Origin: Acidimicrobiales bacterium
GTDB taxonomy: Bacteria; Actinomycetota; Acidimicrobiia; Acidimicrobiales; CAIXPF01
Assembly: GCA_020846295.1 (NCBI GenBank)
Contig: JADLEF010000230.1
Location: 1 to 43,204 of the forward strand
Length of the DNA stretch: 43,204 nucleotides
Direction: 5' to 3'
Made by a program: the position numbers and the translations under genes. Below, piece by piece: positions 24,927 through 32,541 of the stretch (within the stretch, counting starts at the first letter, position 1; the number at the start of each line of letters is the position of its first letter). The notes beneath the pieces were generated by a model that made no database searches, had not been told where the DNA came from, and worked only from the letters and a program-made list of their open reading frames with translations.

Positions 24927-25628
24927 TCAGAACAGGGTGGGCTGAGCGCCGGCCGGCGGGGTGCGCTTGATGCCGCTCCACGGCAGGTGCTCCATGAACA
25001 CCCACGTGCGCCGGTGGATGGTGGTCGGCCCGTAGGCCTTCAACGCCAGCTTGTGGCGGGGGCAGGGATAGCCCTTGTTGAGCTCGAAGTCGAAGCCCGG
25101 GAAGTGCGCCGCCTCGGCCCGCATCAGCCGGTCCCGGGTCACCTTGGCCAGGATCGACGCCGCCGCGATGGACAGGCAGGTGGCGTCGCCCTTGACGATG
25201 CGCCGGGTCCGGCCCCCACCCACGAAGTCCCAGTTGCCGTCGATCAGCACCCGGTCGGGGGTGACGCCCAGCCCGTCGATGGCCCGCCGGGCGGCCAGCT
25301 TCTGAGCGGCGGACATGCCGAGCTCATCGCACTCCTGCGGGCTGACGTGGCCGACCGACCAGACGGTGCACCAGGACGCGATCCGATCGAAGAGCGCCTC
25401 GCGCTCGGCCTCGGTGAGCAGCTTCGAGTCCCGCACCTTCAGCACCCGGCGATCGCGGGGCAGGACGGCGGCACCGATGCTGAGCGGGCCGGCCCACGAT
25501 CCACGACCGACCTCGTCCACCCCGACGATGATCTCGTCTCCCGCCGCCCACAGCTCCCGCTCGACGCTGAGGCTGGGCGCCTTGCCCTTCAACGCCTTGC
25601 GCAACCGCGGAGCCGAGCTGACAGCCAT
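24927..25628 (-). CDS. rnhB: Ribonuclease HII
   Basis: A 233-residue enzyme that cuts RNA in RNA-DNA hybrids and removes ribonucleotides built into DNA. The active-site Asp-Glu pair is in IVGVDEVGRGSWAGPL, then VRDSKLLTEAERE, LIDGNWDFV and IAAASILAKVTRDR, which together hold the four acidic residues of type II RNase H. FELNKGYPCPRHKLAL is the usual C-terminal block. About 35 extra N-terminal residues (APRLRKALKGKAPSLSVERE) precede the fold. ATG 25628 agrees with a TAGAGT hexamer 9 bases upstream. Confidence 0.95.
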   Translation of the reverse strand: MAVSSAPRLRKALKGKAPSLSVERELWAAGDEIIVGVDEVGRGSWAGPLSIGAAVLPRDRRVLKVRDSKLLTEAEREALFDRIASWCTVWSVGHVSPQECDELGMSAAQKLAARRAIDGLGVTPDRVLIDGNWDFVGGGRTRRIVKGDATCLSIAAASILAKVTRDRLMRAEAAHFPGFDFELNKGYPCPRHKLALKAYGPTTIHRRTWVFMEHLPWSGIKRTPPAGAQPTLF

Positions 25629-25637
25629 CGCCGCCCG

Positions 25638-25643
25638 ACTCTA
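25638..25643 (-). promoter_or_regulatory. -10 hexamer TAGAGT, leaderless start of rnhB
   Basis: TANNNT on the minus strand ending 9 bases before the ATG at 25628. Confidence 0.5.
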
Positions 25644-25733
25644 GTGGAGCCCCGTCCGTACCTTCCGGTATGGTCTCGCGAGCGACGGGACGCAGGGGAA
25701 GCAACAGGAACGGACGGGGCCGCGGTCGAGCGC

Positions 25734-27239
25734 TCAGCCCGGGGACGAGACGGGTTCGGCCAGCAGCGCCTCGCCGCTGGGCCGGGCCGACGAGAACCCG
25801 GGATCGAGGGCGGGGGCCCGCAGCACCACCTCGGCCGGCGCGCCGGGTGTCCGGTCGAGCTGCCACAGCAGCGCCGGCCGGCTGCCGTGCCAGCGGATGG
25901 CGAAGGACAACGTTCCCGCTGCGGTGGGCAGGCCGTGCACGTCCACCGGCCGTCCCCGCCAGGCCGCCCGCCAGCCAGGCAACAGGTCGACGACACCCGG
26001 CTCGTCGTCATCGAGCAGGACCGCGCGCTGCACCAACAGCCCATACCCTTCAGTATGTTTCGGGGCGGCGCGGCGCACGGCGGCGGGAGCGCCCCCGGGG
26101 GCGACGGCGCCGTCCGCAGGGGGCGTACCGGCCCGCACGGCGAGCTCGTGCAACGCCCAGCGCGCCACCGGGTCCTCCCCCCGAGCCGACGAGGCCCAGG
26201 CGGCGAGGTCCAGCGCACCGGGCAGCAGCAGCGGCGCGAGCGCCGGGGCCTCGGGCGAGCAGCGCACCACGTCGGCCATGGCGACGAGCACCCGCTGGGC
26301 CACCGCGGCATCGAGCGCAGGGCGAAGGGAGCCGAGCACGGCGTCGAGCCGGGCGAGCGCCTCCACCGGGTGACCGAACCAGGCCAGGGCGGAGGCGTCG
26401 AGCACGGCATCGACACCCACGCCGGCACCGGCAGGCTGCGGCGCCACGGCCGCACCCAGCAGCAGCTGGGCCCGCCGCCGGGTGGCGTCGGCCTCGGCCG
26501 CGTCATCGCCCAGATCGAACCGGCCGACCGCGCCGAGCTGCTGCAACCAGCCCCGCACCACCGCATCGCCACCGGGCGCCCGCGCCACGTCGGCCGGGGT
26601 GGGTGCCGCACCGGCGGGCGGTGCGGGCTCGGCGGCGTGCGCCGAGGGGCCGACCGGGGACAGCAGGACCCGCAGCGAACCGGCGTGGGTCAGGGCGAAC
26701 ACCACCGCCGCACACCGGCCCGCGCCCGCCGCCCGCGCGCCGGCGGCTCCGGTGGCGGGATCGAACAGCGTCGTGTCCCCGGCGCGCAACCGTTCGAGCA
26801 GCGCGTCGGCGTCGTCGGCGTCGCAGCAGGCGTCGGCGGGGCGACCGCTCACCAACAGCGGGGCCGCGGCGCCGGCGCGGCGCAGGGCCGTGCCCTCGAG
26901 CGTCCAGGGCGCGGGTCCGCCGGCGGTGCGCTCGAGCACGAGCGCCAGCGTCACCGGCACCCTGCTGTCGTTGTGGACCTCGACCACGATCCACTCCCGG
27001 CCACCGACCATCGCCCCGTAGGACTCGGTGCGCAGGTCCCCGCCGGCCACCCGCCAGGCGGTGTCCACCACCGGGGCGCCGCGCCGAAGCGACTGGCGCA
27101 CCGCCACCTCCTCGGCCGGACGGTGCCAGGCGTCGCCGGCGCCCACCCACCAGGAGAACCGTTCACCGTGCAGCTGGACCGAACCGAACGCGTCGATCGA
27201 GGCGGCGCACCGGCCGCCGAGCACCCCGAGCCGGGTCAC
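25734..27239 (-). CDS. Unknown 501-residue protein, possibly glycosidase-like
   Basis: No family is recognised with confidence. The N-terminal half is beta-rich (FGSVQLHGERFSWWVGAGDA, WIVVEVHNDSRVPVTLALVL), the middle is Ala-rich and helical (HPVEALARLDAVLGSLRPAL), and the end returns to strands (LSFAIRWHGSRPALLWQLDR). A beta domain, a helical barrel and a C-terminal beta domain is the layout of several (alpha/alpha)6 glycoside hydrolases, so that is one guess. It has no signal peptide or membrane helix. The GTG start overlaps the gpsA stop (GTGA), so it is co-translated with glycerol-3-phosphate dehydrogenase. Confidence 0.65.
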   Translation of the reverse strand: MTRLGVLGGRCAASIDAFGSVQLHGERFSWWVGAGDAWHRPAEEVAVRQSLRRGAPVVDTAWRVAGGDLRTESYGAMVGGREWIVVEVHNDSRVPVTLALVLERTAGGPAPWTLEGTALRRAGAAAPLLVSGRPADACCDADDADALLERLRAGDTTLFDPATGAAGARAAGAGRCAAVVFALTHAGSLRVLLSPVGPSAHAAEPAPPAGAAPTPADVARAPGGDAVVRGWLQQLGAVGRFDLGDDAAEADATRRRAQLLLGAAVAPQPAGAGVGVDAVLDASALAWFGHPVEALARLDAVLGSLRPALDAAVAQRVLVAMADVVRCSPEAPALAPLLLPGALDLAAWASSARGEDPVARWALHELAVRAGTPPADGAVAPGGAPAAVRRAAPKHTEGYGLLVQRAVLLDDDEPGVVDLLPGWRAAWRGRPVDVHGLPTAAGTLSFAIRWHGSRPALLWQLDRTPGAPAEVVLRAPALDPGFSSARPSGEALLAEPVSSPG

Positions 27240-28237
27240 CGGCTCAGCACGGCCGGGTTGGCGGAGCGGCGCAGCAGGCCGCGGTAGGCCTCGTGCGGCG
27301 AGCGACCGCGGTTGAGCACCGCGTCCATCTCGGCGCAGATGGGCAGGTCGAGCCCGTGCTGCGCGGCGAGCTGCATGATGACCCCGGCCGCGTGCACGCC
27401 CTCCACCGCGTAGCCCAGCCCGGCGCGCACCTCGGCCAGCGGCCGGCCCCGACCGAGCTGCTCACCGAACCACCGGTTGCGGCTCTCGGGGTTGATGCAG
27501 GTGGCGATGAGGTCGCCCATCCCGGCCAGGCCGGCGAAGGTCTCCGGCCGGCCGCCCATGGCCACCCCGAACCGGGTCAGCTCGGCGACACCACGGGTGA
27601 TGACCGCGGCGCGGGTGCTGTCGCCGGTCTCGAGCCCGTCGGCGATGCCCGAGGCGATGGCGATGACGTTCTTGAGCGGGCCGGCGACCTCGCAACCCAC
27701 CACGTCGCTGTTGGTGTAGACGCGGAACAGGTCCGAGGCGAACACCCGTTGCAGGACCTCGGCCACGTGCGGCTCGCGCATGGCCACCACCGAGGCGGCG
27801 GCATGGCCGGCCACGATCTCCTGGGCGAGGTTGGGCCCGGTGAGCACCCCCGCGGGGTGACCGGGCAGCACCTCGTTGATCACCTCGGTCATGCGCAGGT
27901 TGGTGCCCTGCTCGAAGCCCTTGGCCAGGCTGATCACCGGCACCCAGGGGCGCACGTAGAGGGCGGCGGCCTCGAGCACCTGCCGGAATGCGTAGGACGG
28001 CACCGCCATGACCACCACATCGGCACCGGCAACCGCCTCCTCCAACGAGGCGGTGGCGCGGAGGGTGTCGCTGAGGGCGACTCCGGGCAGGTAGTGGGCG
28101 TTGCGGCGGGTGGTGTTCACCTCGTCGACGACCTCGGGGCGGCGGGCCCACAGCACCGTGCCGGCGTTGCGCGACGCCAGCGTGGCCATCGTGGTGCCCC
28201 ATGTGCCTGCGCCGAGGACGACGACCCGGATGTTCAT
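27236..28237 (-). CDS. gpsA: NAD(P)-dependent glycerol-3-phosphate dehydrogenase
   Basis: A 333-residue enzyme that reduces dihydroxyacetone phosphate to glycerol-3-phosphate for phospholipid synthesis. The Rossmann motif is VVLGAGTWGTTMATL. The segments ADVVVMAVPSYAFRQVL, VISLAKGFEQGT, GPNLAQEIVAG, GPLKNVIAIASGIADGL (catalytic Lys) and FAGLAGMGDLIATCINPESRN complete the family pattern. ATG 28237 agrees with TAGGTT 7 bases upstream. The next gene, of unknown function, overlaps its stop codon. Confidence 0.95.
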   Translation of the reverse strand: MNIRVVVLGAGTWGTTMATLASRNAGTVLWARRPEVVDEVNTTRRNAHYLPGVALSDTLRATASLEEAVAGADVVVMAVPSYAFRQVLEAAALYVRPWVPVISLAKGFEQGTNLRMTEVINEVLPGHPAGVLTGPNLAQEIVAGHAAASVVAMREPHVAEVLQRVFASDLFRVYTNSDVVGCEVAGPLKNVIAIASGIADGLETGDSTRAAVITRGVAELTRFGVAMGGRPETFAGLAGMGDLIATCINPESRNRWFGEQLGRGRPLAEVRAGLGYAVEGVHAAGVIMQLAAQHGLDLPICAEMDAVLNRGRSPHEAYRGLLRRSANPAVLSR

Positions 28238-28244
28238 GGCACAC

Positions 28245-28250
28245 AACCTA
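28245..28250 (-). promoter_or_regulatory. -10 hexamer TAGGTT, leaderless start of gpsA operon
   Basis: TANNNT on the minus strand ending 7 bases before the ATG at 28237. Confidence 0.55.
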
Positions 28251-28332
28251 CGGCGTGCGGCCACGGCGCGCCGAGCTTCCCGCGCCGACGGTGCTCCAGG
28301 GTGCGCCGGAGGGGCGGGGGGCGGCGGATCCC

Positions 28333-28338
28333 TAGACT
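28333..28338 (+). promoter_or_regulatory. -10 hexamer TAGACT, leaderless start of cofC
   Basis: TANNNT ending 6 bases before the GTG at 28345, divergent from the gpsA promoter. Confidence 0.55.
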
Positions 28339-28344
28339 GCGCCC

Positions 28345-28980
28345 GTGTCCGGGCCATCGCCGTTCGTCGAGAGGGTGGCCGTGCTGGTGCCCGTCAAGGC
28401 GTTCGACGCGGCCAAGGGCCGCCTCGCCCCCGCCCTGGCCCCCGCCCCCCGGGTGGTGCTGGCCCGCCGGATGGCCACCGTGGTGGTGCACGCCGCCGCC
28501 CCGCTGCCCTGCTTCGTGGTGTGCGACGACGACGCCGTCGCCACCTGGGCGAGCGACGCGGGGGCGACGGTGCTGTGGCGGCCGGGACGCGGCCTGGACC
28601 AGGCGGTGCGCGACGGTGTCGCGGCGCTGGCCGAGCAGGGGTTCCGGCGGGTCCTCGTCGCGCACTCCGATCTCCCCCTGGCGACGTCGTTCACCGGGCT
28701 CGACTGGTTCGACGGGGTCACCATCGTGCCGGACCGGCGGGAGGACGGCACCAACGTGATCGTGGTACCGACCGGCGTGGCGTTCCGCTTCGCCTACGGA
28801 GCAGGCAGCTTCCGCCGCCACGCCGCCGAGGCCCGCCGGCTCGGGCTGGGGCTGCGGGTGGTGCGCGACGCACGGCTCGGTTTCGACGTCGACGTCCCGG
28901 CCGATCTCGACGATGCCGTGGCCCGCCGGCCCGAGCTGCTGGCCGAGGCACCCGGCGGTCTGCACCCGCCCGCCGTTTAG
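28345..28980 (+). CDS. cofC: 2-phospho-L-lactate (or phosphoenolpyruvate) guanylyltransferase, F420 synthesis
   Basis: A 211-residue nucleotidyltransferase that activates phospholactate or phosphoenolpyruvate with GTP in coenzyme F420 synthesis. Diagnostic segments are AVLVPVKAFDAAKGRLAPAL (nucleotide binding), RVLVAHSDLPLAT, VTIVPDRREDGTNVIVVPTG and FRFAYGAGSFRRHAAEARRLGLG, ending with DVDVPADLDDAV. In actinobacteria this protein is also called FbiD. No other F420 gene (fbiA, fbiB, fbiC) is in the window, but an F420-type oxidoreductase is at 7005. A PIG-L gene follows 10 bases later with its own promoter. Confidence 0.92.
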   Translation: MSGPSPFVERVAVLVPVKAFDAAKGRLAPALAPAPRVVLARRMATVVVHAAAPLPCFVVCDDDAVATWASDAGATVLWRPGRGLDQAVRDGVAALAEQGFRRVLVAHSDLPLATSFTGLDWFDGVTIVPDRREDGTNVIVVPTGVAFRFAYGAGSFRRHAAEARRLGLGLRVVRDARLGFDVDVPADLDDAVARRPELLAEAPGGLHPPAV

Positions 28981-28983
28981 GCT
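28978..28983 (+). promoter_or_regulatory. -10 hexamer TAGGCT overlapping the cofC stop codon
   Basis: TANNNT ending 7 bases before the GTG at 28991; its TAG is the stop codon of cofC. Confidence 0.45.
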
Positions 28984-28990
28984 GGCCGCC

Positions 28991-29827
28991 GTGAGCGAGA
29001 CCGCGTCCCCGAGCCCGCCCGCCGCCCCGAGCCGGCCCGACCCCACCGTCGTCGATGACGGCACGACGGCGCCGGTCGTGTTCGGCTCGGTGGCGGCCAC
29101 CGTATCCTGCAACCTGCCGACGCCGGCGGTGGTGCTGGCCATCGGCGCCCACCCCGACGACATCGAGTTCGGCTGCGGGGCCACGCTGGCCAAGTGGGCG
29201 GCCTCCGGCGCGGTGGTCCACCACCTGGTCTGCACCGACGGCTCGAAGGGCACCTGGGACCCGGGCCAGGACCCGGCGGAGCTGGTGATGCTGCGCCAGC
29301 AGGAGCAGCGCCAGGCGGCGGCCGCCCTGGGCGCCACCGGCGAGGTCGTCTTCCTCGGCTGGACCGACGGCGAGCTGGACTCCGGTCTGCGGCAGCGGTG
29401 GGAGGTGGCGTACTGGATCCGCCGTTTCAAGCCCGACGTCGTCATCGGCCACGACCCGTGGAAGCGCTATCGGCTCCACCCGGACCACCGCCACGCCGGC
29501 CTGCTCACGGTGGAGGGCATCGTCGCCGCCCGGGACCCGCTGTTCGTCCCCGAGCAGAACCTCGAGCCGCACCGCCCCTCGGCGCTGCTGCTCTACGAGG
29601 CGGACGAGGCGGACCACGTGGAGGACGTCACCGGCTTCGTGCAGCGCAAGTTCGACGGCCTGTTCGCCCACGCCAGCCAGTTCCGCTCGACCATGAAGAT
29701 CGAGGACGGCGACGGCGGCGAGCAGCGCGACACCTTCGTCGCCCGCATCACCGCTCGACTCCGCCAGCACGGTGCCATCGTCGGCTTCGAGTACGGCGAG
29801 GCGTTCAAGCTGATCAGCCAGCTCTGA
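28991..29827 (+). CDS. PIG-L family zinc deacetylase
   Basis: A 278-residue LmbE/PIG-L-like amidohydrolase that removes an acetyl group from an N-acetylglucosamine-type substrate. The zinc site is visible as AIGAHPDDIEFGCG and, later, HPDHRHAGLLTVEG. RQQEQRQAAAALGATGEVVFLGWTDG is the typical middle part. The family includes MshB and Mca of mycothiol metabolism, but this protein is not clearly either. The first 45 residues are Pro/Ser/Thr-rich without a signal peptide. DUF429 follows three bases after the stop, so they form an operon. Confidence 0.88.
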   Translation: MSETASPSPPAAPSRPDPTVVDDGTTAPVVFGSVAATVSCNLPTPAVVLAIGAHPDDIEFGCGATLAKWAASGAVVHHLVCTDGSKGTWDPGQDPAELVMLRQQEQRQAAAALGATGEVVFLGWTDGELDSGLRQRWEVAYWIRRFKPDVVIGHDPWKRYRLHPDHRHAGLLTVEGIVAARDPLFVPEQNLEPHRPSALLLYEADEADHVEDVTGFVQRKFDGLFAHASQFRSTMKIEDGDGGEQRDTFVARITARLRQHGAIVGFEYGEAFKLISQL

Positions 29828-29830
29828 CCG

Positions 29831-30595
29831 GTGGCCGACCGCGCCATGCGCGCCGGCGCCGACCCGGCGGCGCCCGTGGTGAGCGCCGGCCTCGACGGCT
29901 GCCGCCGGGGCTGGGTGCTCGCCGTGTTGGGCTCGCCCGCCGCCCCGCTCGTCGTCACCGTGCACGATCGGTTCGGCGATGCGATGGCCGCGGCGGACGC
30001 AGCGGGGGCGGTCGCCGTCGGAGCCGACATACCGATCGGTCTACCCGCCGATGGTCGGCGCATCGCCGACGGCGAGGCACGCCGGCTGCTCGGGCCGCGC
30101 CGGGGCAGCGTCTTTCCCACCCCCTGCCGGGTTGCACTCCATGCCGAGGAGTACGGCGAGGCGCTGGTCCGCTCGCGGGCGGTGTCGGGCAAGGGGCTCT
30201 CCAAGCAGGCCTGGAACCTGATCCCCAAGATGCGCGAGGTCGACGCCTGGGTACGGCCCCACCACGCGGCGGTCCTGTTCGAGGTGCACCCGGAGCTGGC
30301 CTTCGCCCGCCTGGCGGGCGCACCGCTCGAGCAGTCCAAGAAGACCGCCGCGGGCCTGGCGGCGCGGGGCGCCCTGCTGCGCCACGCCCTGGAGGCGGCC
30401 GGCACGCCGGGCGCGGCGGCAGCGGCCGCGCTGCGGACTGCGGCCGGCCTCACCGGACGCGGGGTGCTGCTCGACGACGTCTGGGACGCGGTGGCGGTGG
30501 CCTGCTCCGCCCGTTCCATCGCCCGCGGCAGCGGGGTCACCCTGGGGGATGGCGCGTGCGACGAACGTGGGCTCGTCATGCGGATCTGCTACTGA
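29831..30595 (+). CDS. DUF429 (predicted RNase H-like) protein
   Basis: A 254-residue protein of the DUF429 family, predicted to have an RNase H-like fold and nuclease activity but without a known substrate. The key segments are AGLDGCRRGWVLAVLG (first acidic residue), GADIPIGLPADGRRIADGEARRLLG, RGSVFPTPCRVALH, SKQAWNLIPKMREVDAW, FEVHPELAFARL and DDVWDAVAVACSARSI. The GTG start lies three bases after the PIG-L stop, so it is the second gene of that operon. Its last seven bases overlap the convergent HIT gene. Confidence 0.85.
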   Translation: MADRAMRAGADPAAPVVSAGLDGCRRGWVLAVLGSPAAPLVVTVHDRFGDAMAAADAAGAVAVGADIPIGLPADGRRIADGEARRLLGPRRGSVFPTPCRVALHAEEYGEALVRSRAVSGKGLSKQAWNLIPKMREVDAWVRPHHAAVLFEVHPELAFARLAGAPLEQSKKTAAGLAARGALLRHALEAAGTPGAAAAAALRTAAGLTGRGVLLDDVWDAVAVACSARSIARGSGVTLGDGACDERGLVMRICY

Positions 30596-31026
30596 CCGGC
30601 CGGGCCACCCTCCCCCGCATTGAGGATGAACGCGAGTTGCTCGGCCACGGAGCGTGCTGATTCGTCGTCCGGATAGCGCGTGCGGGGCCAGAAGAAGCCC
30701 CGCAGACCGTCCTTGGGGTTGCGGGGCACCACGTGCACGTGGAGGTGGGGCACACTCTGGCTGACCACGTTGTTCATGGCCACGAAGGTGCCCTGGGCGG
30801 CGCACGCGGCGCGCACCGCAGCCTCGATCCGCTGCACGAAGGTGAAGAACGGCCCAATGGCCTCCGCCGGAAGATCGGCCAGGGTGGCGATGTGGCGGGT
30901 CGGCACGACCAGCACGTGCCCGGGGAAGAGCGGGCGCAGGTCCAGGAACGCGCAGACCGCGTCGTCCTGCCACACCCGGAAGGCGGGCTCGTCCCCGGCC
31001 GCAATGCGACAGAACGTGCACGTCAT
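30589..31026 (-). CDS. HIT family nucleotide hydrolase or transferase
   Basis: A 145-residue histidine-triad protein. It begins TCTFCRIAAGDEPAFRVWQD, continues with LRPLFPGHVLVVPTRHIATL, and ends with the triad VPHLHVHVVPRNPKDG. Family members hydrolyse nucleoside phosphoramidates or dinucleoside polyphosphates. ATG 31026 is chosen because family N-termini usually begin just before the CxFC segment. An in-frame TTG at 31059 with a GAGGTG site 4 bases away is an alternative; it would place the 31043 palindrome inside the gene. Confidence 0.92.
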   Translation of the reverse strand: MTCTFCRIAAGDEPAFRVWQDDAVCAFLDLRPLFPGHVLVVPTRHIATLADLPAEAIGPFFTFVQRIEAAVRAACAAQGTFVAMNNVVSQSVPHLHVHVVPRNPKDGLRGFFWPRTRYPDDESARSVAEQLAFILNAGEGGPAGQ

Positions 31027-31042
31027 CCGAGCGTCAGAAACA

Positions 31043-31058
31043 TGAAACGAGCGTTTCA
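31043..31058. promoter_or_regulatory. 16-bp palindrome TGAAAC-N4-GTTTCA upstream of whiB
   Basis: Perfect 6-bp inverted repeat with a four-base spacer, ending 9 bases before the -35 of the whiB promoter and lying in front of the HIT gene. A second GAAAC palindrome occurs in the whiB leader. It looks like a dimer-binding operator. Confidence 0.55.
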
Positions 31059-31067
31059 AATCACCTC

Positions 31068-31096
31068 TTTACCGAGTCGCGATCCCACAGTAGGGT
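31068..31096 (+). promoter_or_regulatory. whiB promoter
   Basis: TTTACC (31068-31073), a 17-base spacer, and TAGGGT (31091-31096). The start codon is 53 bases further on, so the message has a leader with a GGAAGGA ribosome site, unlike most genes in this window. Confidence 0.6.
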
Positions 31097-31121
31097 TTGC
31101 GCCACTTGGGGGGAAGACACG

Positions 31122-31131
31122 GTTTCGAAAC
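31122..31131. promoter_or_regulatory. Palindrome GTTTCGAAAC in the whiB leader
   Basis: Perfect 10-bp palindrome with the same GAAAC half site as the one at 31043, placed one base before the ribosome site of whiB. Confidence 0.45.
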
Positions 31132-31149
31132 GGGAAGGATGCGAACCCC

Positions 31150-31464
31150 ATGACCACGGCGAGTCTTTCGCCCCGGTGGATGCAGCAGGAATGGATGTCA
31201 CAGGGCGCCTGTAGCGGCAAGACCGACGTGTTCTTCGCTCCCCACGCGGAGCGACCGCAGGCCAGGGCTCGCCGTGAGGCCCAGGCCCGGCTGATCTGCC
31301 AGAACTGCCCCGAGCTCGAACCGTGCCGTACCTATGCGCGCGTGCACCGCGAGTACGGCTTCTGGGGCGGGGAGTCCGAAGAGGACCGGGCGCGAGCCGG
31401 CTACTCCGTGCCGTGGCCCATCGGGGTCAGTCGGCGCCGCAGCAGCCTCGCCGCCACCGGCTGA
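31150..31464 (+). CDS. WhiB-family iron-sulphur transcription regulator
   Basis: A 104-residue regulator found only in Actinobacteria and their phages. The four cluster-binding Cys are in GACSGKTDVFF, then LICQNCPELEPC (CxxC plus the fourth Cys). The family turn G[VI]WGG reads GFWGG, followed by acidic ESEEDRARAG. The basic C-terminus (SRRRSS) probably contacts DNA. WhiB proteins bind the sigma factor and respond to redox or nitric oxide. The gene has its own promoter with two palindromes and is followed by a strong terminator, so it is a single-gene unit. Which WhiB class it belongs to is not settled. Confidence 0.95.
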   Translation: MTTASLSPRWMQQEWMSQGACSGKTDVFFAPHAERPQARARREAQARLICQNCPELEPCRTYARVHREYGFWGGESEEDRARAGYSVPWPIGVSRRRSSLAATG

Positions 31465-31487
31465 GCTCGGCTCGACCCATCTCGTCA

Positions 31488-31519
31488 CCGACGGGCGCCT
31501 CCCCTGAGGCGCCCGTCGG
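31488..31519 (+). terminator. Terminator hairpin after whiB
   Basis: Perfect 13-bp GC-rich stem (31488-31500 with 31507-31519) and a 6-base loop, beginning 24 bases after the whiB stop. Confidence 0.85.
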
Positions 31520-31562
31520 CGCGTGGCGGCCGTACCGGGCGGTAGGTCGGTGGCCCCGCCAC

Positions 31563-31578
31563 CTTCGCTGTCACACCC
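31563..31578 (+). promoter_or_regulatory. Shared upstream element CTTCGCTGTCACACCC, copy 2
   Basis: Exact match to 8314-8329. It is followed by ATGCGCCATACTGG and lies 84 bases before the ATG of the gene at 31663. Confidence 0.45.
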
Positions 31579-31662
31579 ATGCGCCATACTGGCCGCTGCG
31601 GGCTTCGACCTCCCCGCAGCAACCAACGGGGTCGCCCCAACCGTCCGATCGAAGGACATCTC

Positions 31663-32505
31663 ATGCGATCGCTCGTACCGGGCGACGTGCTCGCCCAGGT
31701 CGCCGAACTGCTCGGCGACGCAGCGACCTCCGACAGCGCCGACGCGGCCGTCGGCGTCCGCCTCACCGAAGACGGCGTCGAGCTGCACCTTCGGACCGCA
31801 CCACACGGCCTGCACGTCGCCGAGCTGCTCGTCGGCTTCGACGCCCCTGCGGAGTGGGACGCCATCGGCGTCATCGCCCACGGCCGCGCCTTCCCCGTCG
31901 CATCCGGTCGCGCCGCCGCCCAGCCCGTGACCGTCGTGCACCTCCAGGCCCGCTCAGGGGCGGCCTGCTCCAGGTACGGGCCGCCGGGTGGCGCGCCACA
32001 GGTGGACACGTTCGCCGAGGGGCGGGTGGCGGAGCTCTGTCGCCGTTGCGTCGGCCTTCCCAACCCCCCGCCGCTCGTGAGTCCCCTGCACTGGTGGGCG
32101 GTCGCCTGGCTCGATGAGCTCGCCGCCACCCCGGCGGTCGAGCTGTTCCGTCGCGAGCGCGAGCTGGTCGAGCTCTTCCCGGGGGGCGAACCGTTCGGGG
32201 CCGAACGAACGCTCAGCGCCCTGGAGGAGCACGGCCGGCTGTTGGAGCACAGCTGCCCGTGGCCGTGCCTGCGCGCCGCCGTCGCGGCGGGCACCATCGA
32301 GATGCCGGGCGTGGCACCCGACGAAGCAGCCTGGCTGGACGACGGGCTGTTCTCGCGCTTCGCGATGGGTGGGCTGGCCCACCCCGCCGCCCTGTTCGAG
32401 GAGCTGCGCGAACGCCTCCAACCCGAGCTGCACGGCGCCCTGGGCGCCCTGTTGCGGCGATGGCGGGTGCTCGAGGGGTGCGAGGGGTGCGGCGCCTGCG
32501 GTTGA
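31663..32505 (+). CDS. Hypothetical protein, 280 residues
   Basis: No known domain is recognised. It begins MRSLVPGDVLAQVAELLGDA, has a beta-rich part (VGVRLTEDGVELHLRTAPHG), then LVSPLHWWAVAWLDELAATP and a long helical C-terminal half (LSALEEHGRLLEHSCPWPCL). It contains eight Cys, including a closing CEGCGACG that might bind a metal. ATG 31663 is preceded by GAAGGA. It carries the same upstream 16-mer as the gene at 8348, which suggests shared control. Probably a lineage-specific protein. Confidence 0.65.
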   Translation: MRSLVPGDVLAQVAELLGDAATSDSADAAVGVRLTEDGVELHLRTAPHGLHVAELLVGFDAPAEWDAIGVIAHGRAFPVASGRAAAQPVTVVHLQARSGAACSRYGPPGGAPQVDTFAEGRVAELCRRCVGLPNPPPLVSPLHWWAVAWLDELAATPAVELFRRERELVELFPGGEPFGAERTLSALEEHGRLLEHSCPWPCLRAAVAAGTIEMPGVAPDEAAWLDDGLFSRFAMGGLAHPAALFEELRERLQPELHGALGALLRRWRVLEGCEGCGACG

Positions 32506-32527
32506 GCCACCGCCGGCACGGCCCGGC

Positions 32528-32533
32528 TACCGT
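32528..32533 (+). promoter_or_regulatory. -10 hexamer TACCGT, leaderless start of thioesterase gene
   Basis: TANNNT ending 8 bases before the ATG at 32542. Confidence 0.5.
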
Positions 32534-32541
32534 CGCCGCTC

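Noticed and set aside
25656-25673. Small hairpin CCGTACC-TTCC-GGTATGG upstream of rnhB, similar to the one at 33012
   Set aside because: Only seven pairs with one wobble and no related copy in a comparable place; not enough to call an element.
25670-28759. 1029-codon plus-strand frame over the gpsA operon
   Set aside because: Very rich in Arg and Pro, antisense to gpsA, and crosses the cofC start.
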